Shown: positions 7,217 to 15,399 of the stretch, piece by piece
Position numbering within the stretch: position 1 is the first letter of the stretch
How the letters are laid out: every line of letters begins with the position of its first letter
Source of the DNA: Pseudomonadota bacterium
GTDB lineage: Bacteria > Pseudomonadota > Gammaproteobacteria > Xanthomonadales > Xanthomonadaceae
Assembly: GCA_018241125.1 (NCBI GenBank)
Contig: JAFEEL010000035.1
Span: 1-45,438, forward strand
Length of the DNA stretch: 45,438 nucleotides
Direction of reading: 5' to 3'
The notes under the pieces: model-generated
What the model was told of the DNA's origin: nothing
Seen by the model: only the letters and a program-made list of their open reading frames with translations
Databases searched by the model: none
Position numbers and translations under genes: made by a program

Positions 7217-8923
7217 ATGTGCTCGATCCTCGGAGTTTTCGACTTCCGTCCCGGCGCGGACATCTCCCCGTTGCGCCCGCTGGCGTTGTCGATGTCGGCG
7301 CAGCAGCGCCACCGCGGCCCGGACTGGAGCGGCGTGCACGTCGATCCGTCGGCCATCCTCGTGCACGAGCGGTTGGCCATCGTCGATCCAGCCGGCGGCA
7401 GCCAGCCGCTGCGCTCGGCCGACGGCCGGCTGGTGCTGGCGGTGAACGGGGAAATCTACAACCACCACGCACTGGAAGCCGGGCTGGCCGCGCCGTATGC
7501 GTTCCAGAGTGGATCGGACTGCGAAGTGCTCAACGCGCTATACGCGCAGCATGAGGACATCGGCGCGTGGCTGGACGAGATCAACGGCATCTTCGCGTTC
7601 GCGCTGTGGGACCGCGACGCGCGGCGGGTGGTGATCGCGCGCGATCCGCTCGGCGTGTGCCCGCTGTATTGGGGCCACGACCACGAGGGCCGGCTATGGG
7701 TCGCATCGGAGATGAAAGCCATCGCCCGGCTGTGCGAGGACGTCACCGCGTTCCCGCCGGGGCACTGCTACGACAGCGCCAGCGGCGTATGCACGCGCTA
7801 TTACACGCGCACGTGGCGCGATTACGACGCGGTCGCCGGGGTGGAGGTTTCGCCGCAGGCCTTGCGCGAGGCGTTCGAGGCCGCGGTGCACCGGCAGATG
7901 ATGAGCGACGTGCCGTACGGCGTGCTGCTCTCGGGTGGGCTGGATTCGTCGCTGGTGGCCGCTTGCGCGGCACGCTTCGCACGCCGGCGCATCGAGGACG
8001 ACGACGCCAGCGAGGCGTGGTGGCCGCGCCTGCATTCGTTCGCCATCGGGTTGGCAGACTCGCCGGATCTAGCCGCGGCACGCATCGCCGCCGACGCCTT
8101 GGGCACCGTGCATCACGGTTTCACCTACACGTTCGAGGAGGGGCTGGACGCGCTGCCGGAGGTGATCCGCCACATCGAGACGTATGACGTGACCACCATC
8201 CGCGCCTCCGTGCCGATGTACCTGCTGGCGCGGCGGATCAAGGCGATGGGCGTGAAGATGGTGCTCTCGGGCGAGGGCAGCGACGAGATCTTCGGCGGCT
8301 ACCTGTATTTCCACAAGGCGCCCGATGCGCGCGCCTTCCACGACGAACTGGTGCGCAAGCTCGACGCGCTGCATTCCTACGACTGCCTGCGTGCCAACAA
8401 GTCGATGATGGCCTGGGGCGTGGAGCCGCGCGTGCCCTTCCTCGACGTGGCTTTCCTCGATGTGGCCATGCGCATGGACGCCGCGCACAAAATGGTGCGT
8501 GCGCGTTCGTCATCCAGTGGGGATGGCCGCCGCATCGAAAAAGCGCTGCTGCGCGAGGCCTTCGCCGGCTACCTGCCCGATTCCATCCTGTGGCGGCAGA
8601 AGGAGCAGTTCAGCGACGGCGTGGGCTACGGCTGGATCGACGGCTTGAAAGCGCACGCCGATGTGCACGTGAGCGATCGCGAGTTCGCCGCCGCGCCCGC
8701 ACGCTTTCCCGTCAACACCCCGCAGACCAAGGAGGCGTATTTCTACCGCGCGATCTTCGAGCGCCACTTCCCTGGCGACGCCTGCGCGCGCACCGTGCCC
8801 GGCGGCAAATCCATCGCCTGCTCGTCGCCCGCCGCGATCGCCTGGGATGCGGCATTCGCAACCGCTGCCGACCCATCGGGCCGGGCGGTGGCGGGAGTGC
8901 ATGCCGACGCGTTGCCGGCGTAG
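7217..8923 (+). CDS. asnB: Asparagine synthase (glutamine-hydrolysing)
   Basis: AsnB makes asparagine from aspartate, ATP and glutamine amide nitrogen. The product is 568 aa. It starts MCSILGVFD, giving the class II amidotransferase Cys after Met removal. The N-terminal glutaminase domain spans about residues 1-190. The synthetase domain carries the ATP-pyrophosphatase loop LSGGLDSS near residues 238-245 and GEGSDEIFGGY downstream. The length is close to the E. coli enzyme. Position 7217 is the only start that preserves the catalytic Cys2. A long leader with an Asn-rich ORF and two terminators precedes it. It converges on the flotillin-like gene. Confidence 0.95.
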   Translation: MCSILGVFDFRPGADISPLRPLALSMSAQQRHRGPDWSGVHVDPSAILVHERLAIVDPAGGSQPLRSADGRLVLAVNGEIYNHHALEAGLAAPYAFQSGSDCEVLNALYAQHEDIGAWLDEINGIFAFALWDRDARRVVIARDPLGVCPLYWGHDHEGRLWVASEMKAIARLCEDVTAFPPGHCYDSASGVCTRYYTRTWRDYDAVAGVEVSPQALREAFEAAVHRQMMSDVPYGVLLSGGLDSSLVAACAARFARRRIEDDDASEAWWPRLHSFAIGLADSPDLAAARIAADALGTVHHGFTYTFEEGLDALPEVIRHIETYDVTTIRASVPMYLLARRIKAMGVKMVLSGEGSDEIFGGYLYFHKAPDARAFHDELVRKLDALHSYDCLRANKSMMAWGVEPRVPFLDVAFLDVAMRMDAAHKMVRARSSSSGDGRRIEKALLREAFAGYLPDSILWRQKEQFSDGVGYGWIDGLKAHADVHVSDREFAAAPARFPVNTPQTKEAYFYRAIFERHFPGDACARTVPGGKSIACSSPAAIAWDAAFATAADPSGRAVAGVHADALPA

Positions 8924-8949
8924 TCGCGGATGGCCAGTGCCTCTTCGCA

Positions 8950-8967
8950 GGGGCGGCGAGCCGCCCC
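8950..8967. terminator. Hairpin between convergent asnB and flotillin-like genes
   Basis: GGGGCGGC and GCCGCCCC form a near-perfect GC stem in the 55-bp gap between two convergent genes. It probably serves as a bidirectional terminator. No T-run follows on the plus strand, so the assignment is tentative. Confidence 0.5.
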
Positions 8968-8978
8968 CGCGCGTCGCC

Positions 8979-11030
8979 TTATGCCGTCGGCGTGGGCTTG
9001 CCGTCGGCCACGGCCTTGGCGGCCTGACGATCCTTGAGCATGTTGCCGAGCATCGCGCCCAGTAGCCCGCCCATGCCTTCGCCGCCGCCGGCGACCACGT
9101 CCGGCACGATCTTCACGTTGCCCTTGGCGAACGCTTCGGCCACCTGCACGAAGGCGTAGTTGCTGGCATCCATCACCGCCACCTTCAAGCGCACCACCTC
9201 GGCCTCGGCGCTGCCGACCGCCTTGATCTTCGAGCCTTCGGCGTCGCCGATCACGCGCAGTACCCCGGCGTCGGCTTCGGCGTTGATGGTCTTGGAGCGC
9301 GCCGCGCCCTCGGCGGTTTTCACCGCCGCGTCGGCCTCGTAGCCGGCGATCTGCACCTTGCGCTCGGCGTCCACCACGCGCGCCTGGGTGTCGGCCAGCG
9401 CGGTCGCCTGTTGCAGCTCCTGACGCACGCCCTGGGCTTCGCGCTGGGTCTGATAGGTGACGCGCTCCTGCTCGGCGATCTTGCGGTCGGTCAGGGTGCG
9501 CATCAGGTCGTCGGGCGGCACGATGTCGCCGATCAGCGTATCGACCGCGCCGACGTTGTATTCCTTGAGTGCCGCGCCGATCGCGTCCTTGGCGTCGGAC
9601 TGGCGGGTGGTGCGATTTTTCAGGAAGTCGATGATGTCGCTGCCCTGCGCGGCGTTGCGGAAGTAGTTGCCGATGGTCGGCTCCAGCACCTGGGTGACCA
9701 GCGCGCTCATGTCGCCGAAGCGGGCGATCACCTTGGGCGCATCGTTGCGCGGGATGTGGATGATCTGCGACACGTCGAGGTTGAACTTGAAGCCGTCGGC
9801 CGAGCGCACCGTGATCGTGGACAGGTTGGCATCGAGCTTGTGCGCCTCCGACTTGCCGGTGGCCCAGTTCAGCACCACGTTCGCGGTTGGCACATTGACC
9901 ACCTTGTGGGTGTACGGGTTGATCGGGTACTTGCCCGGGTCGAGCGCGTCGATCCACACGCCCTTCTCGCCCTTGCTGACGAGATTGCCGTGCTTGAAGG
10001 TGTCGCCGGTGACGTCCTTGCCTTCCTTGCCGACGTACGCAATCACCACGCCCACGTTGGCGATCGGCACCAGGGTCATGTCCACGACTTCCACGCTGGC
10101 GAACTGCGGGTTGAGGAAGTAGCGGCCGGCCAGCAGCACCTGTTCCTGCAGGCCCTTGCAGCCGCCGTGGGCGATGAAGGCGTCGGGGTCCTGAAACATG
10201 TTGTGGCCCTCGACCACGCCGCCGGCGATCTCGCCGGCCGGCAATGGCGCGCCTTCCTTCACGGTGACGATGCCGATCTTGTTGTCGGGCACCTCGACCA
10301 CGTTCTCGAGCTTCACGCTGAACAGTGCCGGGTTGATGCGGTAGGTGCCCGGCGGGATGACCCGCGCCTGCGGGCCGCGCTCGCCGCCTCTTTCATAGAA
10401 CGCCTTGGCGTCCTGATACAGATCGCAGTCCACGCCCTTGGCGATCACGTGGCCGACCGGCAGCGGGTTGCCGTCGTTGGCCTGCACCACGCCGAGCTTG
10501 CCTTGCGGCACGTCGGTGGCATCGTACAGGCCGACATCGAACAACAGCGGGTTGATGCGGAACGAGCCGGGCGGAATCACCTTCATCTGCGGGCCGCGTT
10601 CGCCGGCGTTGGTGAGGAAGGCGCGGGCGTCCTGGAAGTAGTCGCAGTCCACGTCGCGGGCGATGATGCGCCCGCGCGGCAACGGCTTGCCGTCGGCGGC
10701 CTGCACCACGCCGATCTTGCCCTGCGGGATCACCGTGAACTTGACCACGTCGATGGCGTACTGCCACGGCCACAGCCCCATGTGCAGGCCCGGAGCGAGG
10801 GTATCGGCCTGAAAGCCGGCCTCACCTGCCAGCGCGATGATCTGGCCGTCCGGCAGGCTGCGCTTGCTGCCGAAAATGACGAACTTCTTGGTGACCGCGC
10901 CGATGCTGTCATCGGGCACGATGATGATGCCGAACAGCCACAGAATGGCTTTCCAGAAGATCACCGCCGCAATGAAGGCGATGCCACCGGCGATCGCGAA
11001 CGGGTGGGTCAGCAGGGTGTCGAAGTTCAC
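8979..11030 (-). CDS. SPFH/flotillin-like protein with tandem N-terminal modules
   Basis: This 683-aa protein has a hydrophobic N-terminal segment (about residues 11-37). Roughly 65-75-residue modules follow at 101-166, 174-239 and 248-313, each carrying a V(P)xGK(I/L)G(I/V)V start and a PPG-(S/T)-(F/Y)-R-IN-P-LF-V end in the best copies; diverged copies flank them. An SPFH/Band 7 domain covers about residues 380-510. An Ala/Glu/Gln-rich coiled coil follows (about 515-630), then a Gly-rich tail. SPFH proteins form membrane-associated oligomers. The start is a GTG at 11030, chosen because GGAG lies seven bases upstream; the ATG nearby is in another frame. No NfeD-type partner is adjacent, and the function is unknown. 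Confidence 0.85.
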   Translation of the reverse strand: MNFDTLLTHPFAIAGGIAFIAAVIFWKAILWLFGIIIVPDDSIGAVTKKFVIFGSKRSLPDGQIIALAGEAGFQADTLAPGLHMGLWPWQYAIDVVKFTVIPQGKIGVVQAADGKPLPRGRIIARDVDCDYFQDARAFLTNAGERGPQMKVIPPGSFRINPLLFDVGLYDATDVPQGKLGVVQANDGNPLPVGHVIAKGVDCDLYQDAKAFYERGGERGPQARVIPPGTYRINPALFSVKLENVVEVPDNKIGIVTVKEGAPLPAGEIAGGVVEGHNMFQDPDAFIAHGGCKGLQEQVLLAGRYFLNPQFASVEVVDMTLVPIANVGVVIAYVGKEGKDVTGDTFKHGNLVSKGEKGVWIDALDPGKYPINPYTHKVVNVPTANVVLNWATGKSEAHKLDANLSTITVRSADGFKFNLDVSQIIHIPRNDAPKVIARFGDMSALVTQVLEPTIGNYFRNAAQGSDIIDFLKNRTTRQSDAKDAIGAALKEYNVGAVDTLIGDIVPPDDLMRTLTDRKIAEQERVTYQTQREAQGVRQELQQATALADTQARVVDAERKVQIAGYEADAAVKTAEGAARSKTINAEADAGVLRVIGDAEGSKIKAVGSAEAEVVRLKVAVMDASNYAFVQVAEAFAKGNVKIVPDVVAGGGEGMGGLLGAMLGNMLKDRQAAKAVADGKPTPTA

Positions 11031-11043
11031 GGTGATGCTCCAT

Positions 11044-11605
11044 TGAAATGAACGTGGCGTGGAACGGGATTTGCAGGTGCGGGTTGGCGCGCGCCATGCG
11101 GACGTTGCGGTCGATCCAGCACCGGCGGTCGCTACGGGCGTAGCGGTGCGAGGGCCGTCATCGGTGCCGCGAACGCGCGGTATTGGTGGACTGCTGGATC
11201 GGGCGATGAACGGGAAGTGGCGCGGTCGCTCTGGATCGCGCGGCCGACTACGTCGGAGGACGCCGCGGAAGCGGCTCAGGGAAGGTGCACCTCGGTGTGT
11301 AGGAGGACGGCGGCACGGACGCCGCCGGGCCGCGGGCGCGATGGCGATGCGGCGGTCGTGGATGAATCACCGGAGCGGGCAGGGCCAGGCATCCGGTCGA
11401 TGACGTATTGGGCGGAGCGATGTTGCTGCAAGTCGGAGGCCCGAAAAATCACGGCGGCATCATAAAGCAAGCGCCCGTGCGCATTGCAAGCTTATCGGTG
11501 CATCGCGATGGACGGCGTTGTGCAATGTTATCTGGTTACCGGGCGCGGTTTTGCCGGCTCGAACGCGGCGTCGGCCTCGCGGGTAGAATGCGCGGCGGCG
11601 ATTCC
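11044..11605. other. Intergenic region without a recognisable gene
   Basis: About 560 bp separate the divergent flotillin-like gene and the first TonB_C-like gene. Reading frames here are short or mirror GC bias, and none resembles a known family. A TAGAAT (11584-11589) could be a -10 element for the downstream gene, but no matching -35 is convincing. Confidence 0.5.
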
Positions 11606-11647
11606 GGAGAGGATCGTGACAAAGAAGGAGAGGATCGTGACACAGAA
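11606..11647 (+). repeat. 21-bp tandem duplication of Shine-Dalgarno and start codon
   Basis: Positions 11606-11626 and 11627-11647 differ at one base. Each contains GGAGAGGATC followed by GTGACA. The repeat is 21 bp, so the two GTG codons (11616 and 11637) are in the same frame, seven codons apart, and either could start the downstream protein. Confidence 0.8.
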
Positions 11648-12398
11648 TTCCTTGCGTCGTGGGTTGGGTGGCTTGGTGCTGGCGCTGAGCGCGTGCGGTA
11701 GCACGTGGGCAGCGAACGGGCCGATCGATTTCAGCCGCACGGCGCGCCTGGCGCTGGATGCCAATGGCAAGGTGGATTCGCTCGTGTTCGACGACGCCAA
11801 GCCGGGCTTCGCCAAGGTGGATGCGCGGCTGGAGTCGGTGATCCGGCAATGGGCGTTCGTGCCCGGTTCGATCGACGGCAAGCCGATGCCGACGCAGACG
11901 ACGTTGAGCGTGAAGCTCAAGGCTACGCCGGACGGACATGGCGACTATGCGGTCACCCTACTCGATGCGCAGACGGGTGCTGGCGTCGTCGTCATGTCAG
12001 CGCCCACATATCCCATGCACCAACTGGCAGATGGAAATGAAGCGGTGATGAGTCTTGCAGTGACGATCGATCAGCGCGGTGTTCCCGAGGACATTCAGGT
12101 CGATCGGATTGACACGGATGGGTCTAGGCAGGAGTTCGAGACGGCCGCGATTACCCAAATGAAGACATGGCGATTTCGACCAGAGACGGTGGGTGGTCAT
12201 CCATTGACGGAACATCTGCACGTACCAGTGACGTTTTGCGTGAGCACAGGTTTCGGCCACGGGCCCTGTCAGCACTATGCCAAGCAGTTGGAGGCGACGG
12301 CGAAGAACGGTGAAGATCACGTCGTTACGCTGGATGGCCAAACCAAACTGTTGACCCAAGTTGCCGGAACCACTTTACGCCCGGCGGCCGTCCAGTAG
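11637..12398 (+). CDS. Secreted TonB C-terminal-like domain protein, copy 1
   Basis: The 253-aa product starts at a GTG preceded by AAGGAGAGG. It has a likely signal peptide ending near STWAA. Two TonB_C-like half domains follow. The first includes IRQWAFVPGSIDGKPMPTQT; the second has ITQMKTWRFRPETVGGHPL. There is no N-terminal anchor plus Pro-rich spacer as in a true TonB, so this is a periplasmic or exported relative of unknown role. It ends with TKLLTQVAGTTL, shared with copy 2. DNA of the first half is about 97% identical to copy 2, while the middle has diverged. An alternative in-frame GTG lies at 11616. Confidence 0.75.
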   Translation: MTQNSLRRGLGGLVLALSACGSTWAANGPIDFSRTARLALDANGKVDSLVFDDAKPGFAKVDARLESVIRQWAFVPGSIDGKPMPTQTTLSVKLKATPDGHGDYAVTLLDAQTGAGVVVMSAPTYPMHQLADGNEAVMSLAVTIDQRGVPEDIQVDRIDTDGSRQEFETAAITQMKTWRFRPETVGGHPLTEHLHVPVTFCVSTGFGHGPCQHYAKQLEATAKNGEDHVVTLDGQTKLLTQVAGTTLRPAAVQ

Positions 12399-12434
12399 CG
12401 ATAGCAAAACCAGCTGGACACGCAGAGGAAGCGA

Positions 12435-12713
12435 TCAGGCCACGTCGCGTGCCGCTTGTTCGATTAGTTTCGCGGGGACGCCGCGCTTGCGCAGTGCTTC
12501 GGCCAGCCGCGCGGCGGGGCCGAACACATGCGCTGCCTCGTCGTGGCGCAAGCCTTCGCTGACATAGGCCTTGAGCAGCGCCTGATAGCCACTCATGCCC
12601 TTGAGCGGCGCGATGGCCTTGAGCGAGTCGATCACGTCCTGCGGGATACGCAGGGTGACCGAAGTCATCTTGCGATCCTTGGTAAGCCTCGTCTTGAGTT
12701 TGTCAGGAATCAT
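12435..12713 (-). CDS. brnA: BrnA-like antitoxin
   Basis: This 92-aa protein has a ribbon-helix-helix-like region (TSVTLRIPQDVIDSLKAIA) near residues 16-34 and a C-terminal helical part. BrnA antitoxins bind DNA and neutralise the BrnT ribonuclease. The ATG at 12713 overlaps the end of the toxin gene by 11 bases, and toxin-before-antitoxin order is typical of brnTA. The module lies between the two TonB_C-like paralogues and faces the opposite way. The family call rests on the partner and on gene order as much as on the sequence. Confidence 0.75.
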   Translation of the reverse strand: MIPDKLKTRLTKDRKMTSVTLRIPQDVIDSLKAIAPLKGMSGYQALLKAYVSEGLRHDEAAHVFGPAARLAEALRKRGVPAKLIEQAARDVA

Positions 12714-12996
12714 AGGTTCGGCGCTCTTGGGTGGTGGCTTTTCTGGCTGACACGATGCGGATGCAAGCATGTTCGAACTGCACGTGCACGACGAACAGCA
12801 ACCGTCCTTGGGTGTCGTAGCCGATCACGGCATCGCGGCTTTCCTCGTTGCGACCGGCATCCACCAAGTGCAAGAACGGATCGAAGAACGCCTGCGCAGC
12901 TTGCTCGAAGCCGACGCCGTGCTTGCGTTCGTTGCGGCGCGCTTTGGCGGCGTCCCAGACGAAGACGACGGCGTTCAACTCGTAGCGATCGTCCAT
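12703..12996 (-). CDS. brnT: BrnT-family toxin
   Basis: This 97-aa protein fits BrnT, a RelE-fold endoribonuclease toxin. Family features seen are FVWDAAKARRNERKHGVGFEQA near the N-terminus, a central FDP segment, and the C-terminal IRIVSARKATTQERRTY, where Arg and Tyr residues resemble the family's active region. The ATG at 12996 gives the usual length. It is followed by and overlaps brnA. Such modules are usually autoregulated; the short AT-rich gap 12997-13060 may hold the promoter. Confidence 0.85.
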   Translation of the reverse strand: MDDRYELNAVVFVWDAAKARRNERKHGVGFEQAAQAFFDPFLHLVDAGRNEESRDAVIGYDTQGRLLFVVHVQFEHACIRIVSARKATTQERRTYDS

Positions 12997-13107
12997 GTGA
13001 TTATATTCTGTCTGTGTAATGGCAATGTCAATACACGTGGTGGATTGTGGCCGAGGTGCGCGTGGCGGCATTGCTATGATGTGCGTCAGCAAACACATGG
13101 ATGGACG

Positions 13108-13878
13108 ATGACAAAGTTTTCGTGGCGCGGATTGGTGTTCATGGTGATGGCCCTGTTTGCCGGCGGGAGCGCGCTGGCGGGCAACGGGCCGATCGATTTC
13201 AGCCGCACGGCGCGCCTGTCGCTGGATGCCAATGGCAAGGTGGATTTGCTCGTGTTCGACGACGCCAAGCCAGGCTTCGCCAAGGTGGACGCGCGACTGG
13301 AGTCGGCGATCCGGCAATGGGCGTTCGTGCCCGGTTCGATCGACGGCAAGCCGATGCCGACGCAGACGACGTTGAGCGTCGAGTTGCGGGCGACGCCGGA
13401 GGGTAACGGTGACTATGCCATTAACGTGCTCGGTGCCACGACTGGCTTGGCGTTCCAAAGCGTGAAGCCGCCGGAATATCCAAGCAGTGCGATGCAGCGC
13501 GGTTGCGAAGGGATCATCACGGTGCGAGTGGACGTGGATGGCACCGGCGCGCCCACGCAAACATGGGTTGAGAGCAGCGATGCGGATTGCATGAAGCCCC
13601 ATCTGGAGGCTGCGGCGCTGACCGCTGCAAAACAATGGCGTTTCAACGTCGAAACGGTTGGCGGACACCGGATGGCGGATCAGGCGCGAGTGCCTGTCGA
13701 GTTCTGCCTCGGCATAAGTCATGGCACATGCGCACGTTGGGCGAAACAGGTTGCCGATAGCGAGCATGGCAGCGGTACTCCAGCCAGCAGCAACATGCAC
13801 ATCACCAGCATCAACAGCCAAACCAAGCTGCTCACCCAGATCGCCGGCACCACTTTGCCCGCACCGGCTGTGCCGTAG
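13108..13878 (+). CDS. Secreted TonB C-terminal-like domain protein, copy 2
   Basis: This 256-aa paralogue of the gene at 11637 has a signal peptide ending near GGSALA. The segment after it (from GNGPIDFSRTARL) is almost identical to copy 1 over 197 bp (13183-13379 against 11715-11911, six differences by eye). The second TonB_C-like domain (AAALTAAKQWRFNVETVGG) is clearly different. The last 15 or so residues are again similar. The ATG at 13108 was chosen because the signal peptide starts there. The role is unknown. The duplicate pair suggests recent gene duplication or conversion around the brnTA module. Confidence 0.78.
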   Translation: MTKFSWRGLVFMVMALFAGGSALAGNGPIDFSRTARLSLDANGKVDLLVFDDAKPGFAKVDARLESAIRQWAFVPGSIDGKPMPTQTTLSVELRATPEGNGDYAINVLGATTGLAFQSVKPPEYPSSAMQRGCEGIITVRVDVDGTGAPTQTWVESSDADCMKPHLEAAALTAAKQWRFNVETVGGHRMADQARVPVEFCLGISHGTCARWAKQVADSEHGSGTPASSNMHITSINSQTKLLTQIAGTTLPAPAVP

Positions 13879-13890
13879 CGATCAGTTACC

Positions 13891-13949
13891 CCGTTCGTGG
13901 TGATGCGTTGACCGAGGCCGCAGGCCGAGGCCGCGATCGAACCACGCCC
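13891..13949. repeat. Dispersed repeat beginning CCGTTCGTGGTGA
   Basis: This element starts CCGTTCGTGGTGA and ends GCGATCGAACCACG. A related copy lies at 36761-36816. The ends are partly inverted, so it can fold. The rest of the gap to the response regulator (14133) shows no gene. Confidence 0.7.
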
Positions 13950-14132
13950 TCCGGCCAACCGGCAATGAAACGATTTCACCCCGTGTGCCGCCGTTGGCGT
14001 TTTCGATGCGCCCCGCTTGCGCAACGATGGGGTGACGGTCGATGATCGCTTCTTGGAAACGGGCCGTCCGGCCCGGTGCGGCCGATCGTGCTGATCGGTC
14101 GTGACCGGCGTTGGGCGGTACGGGGGGGACGC

Positions 14133-15320
14133 ATGAACGATGAAGCCAGCGCGCCGACGCGGGTGATGTTCGTCGACGATTCGAAGGTGATGCTGAAAAC
14201 GGCGTCGAAGATTCTCAGCGCCGAATTCGAAGTCGTCACCGCGGTCGATGGCGACGATGCCTGGGGCAAGCTCGAAAACGATCACTCGGTGCAGGTGCTG
14301 TTCACCGACATCAACATGCCCAACACCGACGGCTACGCGCTGCTGGGCAAGGTGCGCACGTCCGACGATCAGGGCCTGTCGGCGATGCCGGTGATCTTGG
14401 TCACCGGCGCCGACGACGACGACACCGCGCGCCAGCGCGCGCTCGAGCGTGGCGCGACCGATTTCATCAACAAGAAGTTCCTGAGTACCGAGCTGTTGCC
14501 GCGTGCCCGCGCGCACGCCAAGTACCAGCGCATCACCTTGCAGTTGCAGGCGGCCACGCGACTGGACACGCTCACCGGGTTGGCCAACGAGGAAGGCTTC
14601 GTGGCCCGCCTCGAACAGGATATCGCCTACGCGCGCCGGCATGCGCAGGGCCTGGCGCTGATGCGGGTGGAAATCGGCGATCTGGATGCGATCGTGCGCA
14701 ACTGCCCGCACGCGATGGTCGAGCAGATCATCGCGTTGGTGGCCGGCCTGATCCGCAAGCGCGTGCGCGAGGAGGACACCGCCGGGCGCGTGGGCATGGG
14801 TGCGTTCGCGATCTCGCTGCCGGGTGGCCACCGCAAGGGCGTGGAGGCGATGGCGGCGTTCCTGCACGACAAGGCGGCGCATGCGTTGGCGATCGACGGG
14901 CAGGCCATCGCCATCCGCCTGATCACCGCGGTGGTCAGCACCGACGAGGGCATGTGGGCCAGCACCATCGACGCGCTCAACCGCAGTCAGGCCGCGCTGG
15001 ATCACGTGCGCGGGCCGCGCGCGGCGCACGCCGCACCGGCTGCCTCCGAACCGGTCACGCCCGCGCCGATCGCCGCTGCGGCCCCGGCGAAGACGACCGA
15101 AAAGATCGCCGTCACCGCACCGACCGCTGCACCCGAACCGGCGCCTACGCCCGAGCCGGCCACCGCCGACACGCAGTGGAACGAAACCCTGCGCCAGTTG
15201 CCGCCGCGCCAGCGCGCACCGGTGCCACGTCGAGCCCATCCATTGCAGGCGATGGGGAGCTTTTTCGCGTCGTTGGGGGCGGTGCTGCGCGGGTGGTGGT
15301 CGCGATGGTTCGGGAAATGA
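14133..15320 (+). CDS. Response regulator with degenerate GGDEF domain
   Basis: The 395-aa product has an N-terminal receiver domain (about residues 8-125) with acidic residues at 15-16, the phosphoacceptor Asp59 in LFTDINMP, and a conserved Lys near NKKF. A GGDEF-like domain follows (about 135-285), recognisable by RLDTLTGLANEEGF. Its catalytic signature is replaced by GMGAF in RVGMGAFAISLPGG, so diguanylate cyclase activity is unlikely. A Pro/Ala-rich linker leads to a hydrophobic, Trp-rich C-terminal tail. The ATG at 14133 follows a G-rich stretch. The gene at 15400 follows after 79 bp and may act with it. Confidence 0.85.
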   Translation: MNDEASAPTRVMFVDDSKVMLKTASKILSAEFEVVTAVDGDDAWGKLENDHSVQVLFTDINMPNTDGYALLGKVRTSDDQGLSAMPVILVTGADDDDTARQRALERGATDFINKKFLSTELLPRARAHAKYQRITLQLQAATRLDTLTGLANEEGFVARLEQDIAYARRHAQGLALMRVEIGDLDAIVRNCPHAMVEQIIALVAGLIRKRVREEDTAGRVGMGAFAISLPGGHRKGVEAMAAFLHDKAAHALAIDGQAIAIRLITAVVSTDEGMWASTIDALNRSQAALDHVRGPRAAHAAPAASEPVTPAPIAAAAPAKTTEKIAVTAPTAAPEPAPTPEPATADTQWNETLRQLPPRQRAPVPRRAHPLQAMGSFFASLGAVLRGWWSRWFGK

Positions 15321-15399
15321 CCGCGGTCCAGCGTGATCGGGCGGTCGGCACGGCAACGCCGCGCCGGGGCGTCGAAGCGATGGCGATCCGGATACTCCG

